Positions 57,833-64,000 of a stretch of 64,000 nucleotides of DNA are shown here, in pieces. Below the pieces are notes generated by a model. That model did not search any database. It worked only from the letters and a program-made list of their open reading frames with translations, and had not been told where the DNA came from. The position numbers and the translations under genes are program-made. The stretch lies in the NCBI RefSeq assembly GCF_935825525.1, contig NZ_CAKXZT010000149.1:62001-126000 (forward strand), in the 5' to 3' direction. The DNA is from Mesorhizobium escarrei (GTDB taxonomy: Bacteria; Pseudomonadota; Alphaproteobacteria; Rhizobiales; Rhizobiaceae). How positions within the stretch are numbered: the first letter of the stretch is position 1; every line of letters begins with the position of its first letter.

Positions 57833-58432
57833 CTAACGTGAACCTATCTGGCGGGCGGGATTGCCGGCTACTACAGTTCCATCAGGAACGTCCTTTGTGA
57901 CTACCGAACGCGCCCCCACAACGGCCCTACTCCCAACCCGCACACCGGGGCCAACGAAGGCCTCAGCCGCCACCCAGGCACCCGTCTCAATAAGTATCTC
58001 TCCAACGACAAGCGGGAAAGCTGGATCGCGAAAGTTATGCGTCGCGGCGCAAAGGTAAGCGCCTTGACTTACTGTCACGTGATCCTCGACCGTGATCGAC
58101 CCTACCGAGTAGCAATTCACTCTAGGCCCGAGGCTGCTCACATCCCCTAGACGCAAGTTCCAAGGTGCCCAAATCCGAGCAGATGGGTAGGGGTGAGCGC
58201 CCCTGCCTACAGTTGCGCCAAATAGCCGCAGGAGGAAGCACCGCCAACCATGAAATGCAGCAGGTGACCATCTGTACAAGGTGGCTTCTACAATCCGCCA
58301 AGCGAATCGTCTCGATTTATCTTTTAGATTTGGCGCGGGAACCGACTTTAGCCGAGTGCGCGGTGGGGTCGATGAGCGACCCGCAGCTAAATCAATCATT
58401 TGTGCAGTCTTGGTCGCAAGAGGGGAAATCAA
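57833..58432 (-). CDS. WcaF-type left-handed beta-helix acyltransferase
   Basis: A 199-residue hexapeptide-repeat acetyltransferase. Repeats of the IxxGxx type run from about residue 80 to the end: VSSLGPRVNCYSVGSITVEDHVTVSQGAYLCAATHNF (in part), then GAWVAAEAFVGPGVRVGSRAVVGARSVVTKDVP. H and N residues in the CAATHNFRDP loop fit the acetyl-CoA site. The TTG at 58432 has GAGGAT upstream and overlaps the FkbM stop as TTGA; ATG 58399 is the other candidate. It is expected to O-acetylate a polysaccharide unit. Confidence 0.87.
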   Translation of the reverse strand: MISPLATKTAQMIDLAAGRSSTPPRTRLKSVPAPNLKDKSRRFAWRIVEATLYRWSPAAFHGWRCFLLRLFGATVGRGAHPYPSARIWAPWNLRLGDVSSLGPRVNCYSVGSITVEDHVTVSQGAYLCAATHNFRDPAFPLVVGEILIETGAWVAAEAFVGPGVRVGSRAVVGARSVVTKDVPDGTVVAGNPARQIGSR

Positions 58433-59139
58433 CCAACGCTATCCTCCCCAGGCATCGTCGTCTTTAGGGCGAAACCGTATTCTTTTCCGCTTTCAGAAAC
58501 GTAGAAAATCTCGTAGCCGGCGGATTTTAGCTGTTTTACAGCCTCGCGCGTATCGTGGTCCGTTCGTCCGTACATTCCGTGATGAAATTCGACTAGTAGT
58601 TGAAATGGTCGATAACTCCCTGACAAAATGTCACGGAGTACCTTATACTCGAACCCTTCAATGTCCATTTTTACAATCTGTGGCTTGCCAAGCTTCAACT
58701 GCTCCACAATTGAACCGAGCCGCATTACTCTTGCCGCGACGGCATCTCCGACATTTTCACCGTGACTAGGGGCTTCGGAGAATGAAACGTGGGCCTCATT
58801 TTGAGGTGCGAAAAAACGCGCCTCTCCGTCGTAGTCTGAAATTCCCACAGGGTGAAATATAAGATTGGCGGAAGCGACCTGTTTTTGCATCCAGGCCTTA
58901 CTCTTTGGTGTCGGATCAAAAGCATGGACGAGACATCCAAATCGCGCAATTGCACCCAAATCGAAACTAATATCTTCCCCCACTCCAAATGATAGGATCG
59001 TAGATCCATAACGTGTATTCGCCAGCAACGGCCAGCCACCATATTTCGTACCGAGAAATACATATTTGTAATTACCATCGACCCGGTGAAGTGACGGCCT
59101 AAAAAACCTCATTAGGACTTTGCGAATTCCTTTCTTCAT
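58429..59139 (-). CDS. FkbM-family methyltransferase
   Basis: A 236-residue enzyme of the FkbM group, SAM-dependent O-methyltransferases found in surface-sugar loci. STILSFGVGEDISFDLGAIARFG, HAFDPTPKSKAWM, and IVKMDIEGFEYKVLRDIL carry the family pattern. ATG 59139 overlaps the stop of the preceding glycosyltransferase (ATGA). Confidence 0.87.
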   Translation of the reverse strand: MKKGIRKVLMRFFRPSLHRVDGNYKYVFLGTKYGGWPLLANTRYGSTILSFGVGEDISFDLGAIARFGCLVHAFDPTPKSKAWMQKQVASANLIFHPVGISDYDGEARFFAPQNEAHVSFSEAPSHGENVGDAVAARVMRLGSIVEQLKLGKPQIVKMDIEGFEYKVLRDILSGSYRPFQLLVEFHHGMYGRTDHDTREAVKQLKSAGYEIFYVSESGKEYGFALKTTMPGEDSVG

Positions 59140-60293
59140 GGAACTAACCTGTTTGAAATCGAACATTGATATACATCCAACATGCGCTTCGCGACCTTGG
59201 GCCAAAGGAATAGATTTTCGACAACCTTCACCGCTCTGTTCGCATAGATCTCGATCTCCGATCTGCCAATTTTAAGGAAATCTTCAAGATCACGCTGCAT
59301 CTCAACAGGTGATAGAGAGAGACGTTTCCCAGCCCCAAAATAAAAAATGATATCTAAATTACAAGCTGTAGTCATTAATACTGGCTTACCGTAGGATAGC
59401 GCCTCCAGAACCGATACAGGGACCCCTTCACTTTTAGATGGCAAAACAAAAGCATCGGCATTCCGAAATGCCGAATCTTTCATATCTCCGAATAATGGGC
59501 CGGTAAAAACAACAGTTTTCTCAATTCCAAGGGTTTTCACCAACGATTTAAGTTCTTGCTCATGGCCTCCTTGATCCCAGCCTGCGATTATTAGCCGCCA
59601 ACTAGCAGTTCCTTTGCGATCAGAAGTCGCTCGTGACCATGCACTTATGAAAGCTATGAGATTTTTCTTTGGATGAATGCGCCCCAGGAAGAGCATCACT
59701 TTAGCCTCCTCCGGAATTCTACCTTTCCATGGCGCCGCCTTACCCACGCCACCTTTTGGCAAATCGACTCCGTTGGGTACCACGTGTATGGGATTTTTTA
59801 TTCCGAATGCTCGAATCGCAGCCGCCTCAGGCTCACATAGTGCATGAAAAGCCGCCGCTTCTCTCAAATGCGCCGCTTCATACGCCTTCGTGACTAGATA
59901 CTTTTTCAGCCTGGAGTTTCTCACCGCCCAAGGGTCAAGCATACCATGTGGCGAAATGACGTAAGGTCTGCCGGTTCGATGAGACCACTGCAACACAGAC
60001 CGAGAATTGTGCATCCAAAGCCCGTGACTGTGAACTATGTCCGGCTTCCAATCTACCAGCGCCTGAGTCAGTCCGGGGCTGTAGCCTAATGCACGAGGAC
60101 CGATAGTCGGCAAAGCCACAGCCGGAGCACCAGTCCATTGGGCACGATCGGCATTCGACCACTCCGCGTCCATGAGCCCAAAAACTCGTACATCCGCTCC
60201 GAGCTTTTCTAGCTGGCGCGATAGGGACTGGAGAGCAGCAGACACCCCTCCACCTGTCCGTGACAAACTTGCTGAAACCATCGCCAGCTTCAT
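59136..60293 (-). CDS. Family 4 glycosyltransferase
   Basis: A 385-residue GT-B retaining glycosyltransferase. N-terminal SLSRTGGGVSAALQSLSRQLE, HSHGLWMHN; C-terminal LFLGRIHPKKNL and PSKSEGVPVSVLEALSYGKPV, with the donor-phosphate Glu-x7-Glu. ATG 60293 overlaps the preceding stop (ATGA). Substrate unknown; it builds the polysaccharide repeat. Confidence 0.92.
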   Translation of the reverse strand: MKLAMVSASLSRTGGGVSAALQSLSRQLEKLGADVRVFGLMDAEWSNADRAQWTGAPAVALPTIGPRALGYSPGLTQALVDWKPDIVHSHGLWMHNSRSVLQWSHRTGRPYVISPHGMLDPWAVRNSRLKKYLVTKAYEAAHLREAAAFHALCEPEAAAIRAFGIKNPIHVVPNGVDLPKGGVGKAAPWKGRIPEEAKVMLFLGRIHPKKNLIAFISAWSRATSDRKGTASWRLIIAGWDQGGHEQELKSLVKTLGIEKTVVFTGPLFGDMKDSAFRNADAFVLPSKSEGVPVSVLEALSYGKPVLMTTACNLDIIFYFGAGKRLSLSPVEMQRDLEDFLKIGRSEIEIYANRAVKVVENLFLWPKVAKRMLDVYQCSISNRLVP

Positions 60294-61402
60294 TGGGTCA
60301 CCTGATTCTCGACTTGTCTAACCAACTCGACAAATCGACTTGCCATATCTTCGGCATTAAAGGACGCTGATATGGTATCGACTGCTGCAATTGACATATC
60401 GGTTAGCCGCGCTGGGTCGCCCAGCACTGTCGCCACTACTCGAGCTAAGTCATCGACATCCCCGCGCCTGAACTCCATGCCATTAATGTCAGGCCGGAAT
60501 GCAGCGATTTCCGGCATATGGGCCCATCGGTTATCTGGCAGAATTGCCGGCAACCCATAGCTTAGACCGTGAATTAGACTTAGACCCACGCTGCCAGGGT
60601 ACACAAACGCTTTACACTGGTTCGCAATATGGCCTATCCTGGGTTCATCCGTAACTGCGCCGTACCAAGCAACGCGGCGGCCGATGCCTAACTCTTCAGC
60701 CAGCTTTAGCATTTCCGATTGCTTTGAGCCGTCGCCAATTACGTCGAGTGTTACCTCGGAGCAAATTGATTTAGATAAAGCCAGTAGGAGAAATTCTAAG
60801 TGCGCTTTTTCTTCCACCCTCCCGATAAAAAGGAGATCTCGATACCTGGAAGACGGCTCATATTTCTCGCGAACTTTAACGACCTCATCTGTATCAATGC
60901 CGTTATTCAACGCAGAAATCAACTTGTTTGAGAGTCGCCCCCTGGCGGAGTTGTTGTATTCTGCGATCTCTTGGTCGGTGTAAAATAGCACCGCATCTGC
61001 CAGCTGCATTATGGCCAACCGAAGCACTGCCCGCCAACCGCGGCTTGTTGAAGACCAGTAGTGGCCCCACCAGATCGTTCGCGCCCCAAGCATTTTAGCT
61101 TTCAAGAGGAGGGCTAGATTGGAGAGGCATCTCGGCGCGCCTGAAACCACCACAATGTCGCCTCGACCCATTGGAACCGATAATGCATCGGTCTGCCAAT
61201 AAAGGCCCGCCAGAAGATGCCTATAAATCCCTAGTGGGCGTTGCCATTCGCGCCCTGCCATCCCCACGCTTAAAACATCCAGGTCCGATCCCGATGAGAA
61301 GACTGAGAATCTGGGGCCGAGTCTCTTGGAAAGGCGATCGAAGATTCCGTACCGATATTTCGGAAGGGCCGGCTGGATTACGGTAACTCGGTTAGCGCTC
61401 AT
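60290..61402 (-). CDS. Family 4-like glycosyltransferase
   Basis: A 370-residue GT-B glycosyltransferase: VIQPALPKYRYGIFDRLSKRL, a central DLLFIGRVEEKAHLEFLL donor-site helix, then VYPGSVGLSLIHGLSYGLPAI. ATG 61402 is chosen because the longer frame to 61549 would run into the polymerase gene. Only 20 bp separate it from that stop. Confidence 0.88.
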   Translation of the reverse strand: MSANRVTVIQPALPKYRYGIFDRLSKRLGPRFSVFSSGSDLDVLSVGMAGREWQRPLGIYRHLLAGLYWQTDALSVPMGRGDIVVVSGAPRCLSNLALLLKAKMLGARTIWWGHYWSSTSRGWRAVLRLAIMQLADAVLFYTDQEIAEYNNSARGRLSNKLISALNNGIDTDEVVKVREKYEPSSRYRDLLFIGRVEEKAHLEFLLLALSKSICSEVTLDVIGDGSKQSEMLKLAEELGIGRRVAWYGAVTDEPRIGHIANQCKAFVYPGSVGLSLIHGLSYGLPAILPDNRWAHMPEIAAFRPDINGMEFRRGDVDDLARVVATVLGDPARLTDMSIAAVDTISASFNAEDMASRFVELVRQVENQVTQ

Positions 61403-61422
61403 AGGACGGACTTTCGATACCC

Positions 61423-62748
61423 CTATTGCGGGGATAGAAATTCGAGTGCCCCTTTTGGCCTCGGCATGAATGATCGTCTTTCCCATTTTGATCCATACCA
61501 AAAAGTAATGACCATAACGGACGCCACCCAGAAAGCCGAGTTGCCCCAAAGGCTTCCACTTCCAGCACTCGCAATTGCTTCTCTGATGAATAGAACCGCC
61601 GCAAAAACCGCGACGAGCGGGAACCTCCTCGACCGTATGACTCCTACGGTGGCTCGGATAGCCAGAAGAAGGTGAACAGCGAAAGGTATGGATCCCAACA
61701 CACCCAAAGCCATTAACGACTCCAAATAGATGTTGTGCGGGTAAAAATTTGAACGCATTTCAACCGCAAAACGACCGAAGGCCCAATCATCTGCGAATTG
61801 CTGCCACGCTCCGGCGAATAAAAGGGATCTCGTTTGGGTTGAACTGTCCGTTTCTGCGTCTATCGCGGAGAGTCGTTGAGACACAACGTCCACATACTCT
61901 GTTCCGAACAGCGCGAGCAAGGCGGCTATCACTACCGCCGCTCCTAAAAGAGTCACCAGCCGCCGTCGACCTTCCAAAAGCAGTGCATACAGCACGAGGG
62001 ATCCGCCCCCCGCCAAGTATGCTCCACGAGATCGCGCCCAAACAGCTACGGACAATAGAATTGGAACAAAGATCATCGCTTCGATCGTAAGCCGTCGAGA
62101 CCGCTTGAATGAGAGTAGATAATAGATAATGAAGCCAAAGGCCGTGTGGCCCATTGCAATCGGGTTTATCTTCTCGAGTGACAACCGTGACCCACCAATG
62201 ATCGTTAATTGCTGTCGGTTCAAGAACAAGCCAATTAGAAAAATGACGCAAAGCAGACTCATTGCTACGGAAAAATGCTCATCCGACATCTCGCGAAAGG
62301 TTCTTGATAACAGCAAAGCTGATAACACCCCACTCACCAAAAAGAAACCAAACACGATTCCGTTTCCCGGCTTTATCTCGATACCTAAAATAACAACGTT
62401 CTCAACAAGACGAAGGGAATACAATAGCACGAATATTATGAACGGATATAGAAACAAATACCTCTGCCCTTTTCCCGACCCTGAGAAAAAGAACGAAACA
62501 ACCACAATAGACGTTATAATCGCACGTGAGAATATTGACCCAAAATTTCCATCTGGGAAAAATCTGCTCACCAAGCCGCCGAACGCATAATAACCGAGCA
62601 CCGCCAAGGCAAATCCAGAGGCAGGAGAAACCAACGCCGACATGAGGGAAAACCGGCGTTGACGACCATTCGCATACCCGGAAGCTCTGCCCAGGAGCCT
62701 AGTTTCGGAGATGCCTCGACGTTGGCCACTCCGCTCACCTACATGCAT
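61423..62748 (-). CDS. Second O-antigen polymerase/ligase-like membrane protein
   Basis: A 441-residue membrane protein with about ten hydrophobic helices and a periplasmic loop near residues 310-360 containing RSNFYPHNIYLESLMALGVLG. The HN-YLE motif marks the O-antigen ligase family. SRGAYLAGG (about residue 270) is another family point. The gene is AT-rich relative to the left of the window. The real start may be ATG 62643. It is the likely polymerase of the repeat unit, since it sits beside the flippase and glycosyltransferases. Confidence 0.85.
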   Translation of the reverse strand: MHVGERSGQRRGISETRLLGRASGYANGRQRRFSLMSALVSPASGFALAVLGYYAFGGLVSRFFPDGNFGSIFSRAIITSIVVVSFFFSGSGKGQRYLFLYPFIIFVLLYSLRLVENVVILGIEIKPGNGIVFGFFLVSGVLSALLLSRTFREMSDEHFSVAMSLLCVIFLIGLFLNRQQLTIIGGSRLSLEKINPIAMGHTAFGFIIYYLLSFKRSRRLTIEAMIFVPILLSVAVWARSRGAYLAGGGSLVLYALLLEGRRRLVTLLGAAVVIAALLALFGTEYVDVVSQRLSAIDAETDSSTQTRSLLFAGAWQQFADDWAFGRFAVEMRSNFYPHNIYLESLMALGVLGSIPFAVHLLLAIRATVGVIRSRRFPLVAVFAAVLFIREAIASAGSGSLWGNSAFWVASVMVITFWYGSKWERRSFMPRPKGALEFLSPQ

Positions 62749-62760
62749 CGACTAAGCTCC

Positions 62761-64000
62761 CTACCGTCTGTGAAAAAAGCGCGCGCCAACCAAAATGCGA
62801 TACTTTTCCACCAGCGCCACACTCGTCTCGGAGAAAAACAAACCAGGGAAGAGAAACGTCGGCACTACAAACGCGCCACTAGCGAGGCAGGCGCTAGCCA
62901 AAGCCGACATCCATGGCGGAAGCAATTGCTGCAGGGCGACGTTAATTAAAAGACCGCCGGCTGAACAGCCACCCCACAACATCAGACAAGGTACCGTCTC
63001 GCGAAGCTCGCCTGAAAGACTTCTTCCTAGAATACTTGCGGTAAGCCACGCTCCGGGAACAACCATGGCTATCATAACGACACTAACGCAAACGGTGGCA
63101 CGTTCCAGAGAAACTGGCGCAAACATGAAAAGTGAAAGAAGCGATAGAGCAAGCATCACCAATTGGAGAGCGATCCTAACTCCTTGTCGGCCTGCAGATC
63201 TGGCAAGAATGGCGTTCGCCCTATCTAACCCGCGAAATGGTAAAACAGCCGCCATTATCTGAATCAATATCCCAGCGGGCTCCCAGGCCTTCCCAAAGAC
63301 TATTGGCGTCCATTCGCCTCCACAGATGATTATGAAAATCGATAGCGGCGCGCTAAACAGAAAAGTAATTATCTTCGTATTGCCGAATTCCCTTCCAACC
63401 GCCTTAATATCTTTTGCGCCAGATAAGCGTGGAAACGAAAATACGTCCATAGGAGTCAATATAAGATTGCCCGCTATTGTTCGTATGTTGCTAGCCCTCT
63501 GGTAAAAGCCTACGGCAGCCGTGCCGGCCACCCAACCCACGACCAGCCTATCTAGAGTCATTGCCGCGGTGTCTATCATCTTCAACCAAACATAGCTCCA
63601 AGAAAACAACAGCAAATCCTTCGCCTCCTGCCGGTGGTAAGCTATCTTTGGGCGAGTTGTGATCCACGAGCAGAACAACGTTGCGAGTTGGTAAGTTATC
63701 TGCCCCCCAACGAGCGCCCAAACGCCGAATCCTGCCAGTGCAGATACCAACGATACGACAACGTTTAATATTAATGATCCAATCTCGATTTTGGCTATTG
63801 CCTCAAATCTTTGATCCTTTTGAAGCAGCCCTCGTAAAACGGCCTGGAATGGTGCAACCAGGACAATTATTAGCAGCCATCTTGCAATATGAAGCTGATC
63901 TCCTGAGCCAGAAAACGATGCATATCGAGTTACTACCAGTAACATACAGCTCGTGCAAACAACGGAAGAAATTAAAGCGATAAAACTCGCTGTCGCAGCA
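62761..64000 (-). CDS. Polysaccharide flippase (Wzx/MATE-like), 5' end beyond window
   Basis: A membrane protein of the polysaccharide-flippase (MVF/MOP exporter) superfamily, at least 412 residues visible, with about eleven hydrophobic helices. The frame stays open to the right edge and reads SFIALISSVVCTSC before the first internal ATG at 63945, so the start is outside. LDRLVVGWVAGTAAVGFYQRASNIR and AILIQIMAAVLPFRGLDRANA-like stretches are typical of the group. It would carry lipid-linked repeat units across the inner membrane. Confidence 0.85.
   Translation of the reverse strand, partial: AATASFIALISSVVCTSCMLLVVTRYASFSGSGDQLHIARWLLIIVLVAPFQAVLRGLLQKDQRFEAIAKIEIGSLILNVVVSLVSALAGFGVWALVGGQITYQLATLFCSWITTRPKIAYHRQEAKDLLLFSWSYVWLKMIDTAAMTLDRLVVGWVAGTAAVGFYQRASNIRTIAGNLILTPMDVFSFPRLSGAKDIKAVGREFGNTKIITFLFSAPLSIFIIICGGEWTPIVFGKAWEPAGILIQIMAAVLPFRGLDRANAILARSAGRQGVRIALQLVMLALSLLSLFMFAPVSLERATVCVSVVMIAMVVPGAWLTASILGRSLSGELRETVPCLMLWGGCSAGGLLINVALQQLLPPWMSALASACLASGAFVVPTFLFPGLFFSETSVALVEKYRILVGARFFHRR

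Overview
The window is high-GC alphaproteobacterial chromosome and most resembles a Mesorhizobium-type member of the Hyphomicrobiales. The main reasons are the gene sets: a glgP-glgB-glgC-glgA-pgm-glgX glycogen operon, a divergent frcBCA / ROK-fucU-kinase sugar locus, a NodQ-like fused cysN/cysC, and a remnant of the DUF736/DUF2285/AlpA/TraF/relaxase type of integrative conjugative element (ICE). The assignment is inferred from gene content and protein style; no rRNA or tRNA gene was seen.

Region 1 (about 1-9,950) is a decaying mobile region. It holds a frameshifted IS110-family transposase, three DUF736 genes, a duplicated short DUF2285-like gene with one copy killed by a nonsense codon, a small Xre regulator, a frameshifted DUF6499/DUF2285 regulator, an AlpA-type regulator, a deletion scar that joins the start of a repA-like gene to what looks like the tail of DUF2840, an intact TraF-like peptidase, a lytic transglycosylase and a DUF3363-type relaxase with a plausible oriT in front of it. 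Coupling protein and trb genes are absent, so the element is at best mobilisable in trans.

Region 2 (9,952-15,356) is a leftward oligopeptide ABC transporter operon, oppA-oppB-oppC-oppDF (fused ATPase). Region 3 (15,500-18,470) holds a possible recombinase scrap, a RES/Xre toxin-antitoxin pair with a clear promoter and palindromic operator, a GGDEF diguanylate cyclase and about 700 bp with no recognisable gene. Region 4 (18,473-20,716) is a rightward TadE/TadG-like pair.

Region 5 (20,727-33,589) is one long leftward glycogen/alpha-glucan unit: glgP, glgB, glgC, glgA, pgm, glgX and a GH13 alpha-glucosidase, covering synthesis, branching, phosphorolysis, debranching and the glucose-1-P/glucose-6-P exchange. 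Region 6 (33,716-39,700) is a fructose/ribose-type ABC transporter (frcB, frcC, frcA) facing a ROK repressor, a RbsD/FucU mutarotase and a PfkB sugar kinase. A perfect inverted repeat carries the -35 boxes of both divergent promoters.

Region 7 (39,956-45,514) holds a DegT/DnrJ-type sugar aminotransferase, a broken vapBC pair, and the sulfate-activation set cysD-cysNC-cysQ. Region 8 (45,759-64,000) is a large leftward surface-polysaccharide locus. It contains a flippase (running off the window), two O-antigen ligase/polymerase-like proteins, three glycosyltransferases, an FkbM and a second methyltransferase, an acyltransferase, a fused mannose-1-P guanylyltransferase/AGE-epimerase protein, a CpsB-type phosphatase, a Wza-like export lipoprotein, a Wzc-like kinase and three small proteins of unknown function. 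The distal part of this locus (about 56-64 kb) is visibly more AT-rich than the rest, as is common for exchangeable polysaccharide loci.
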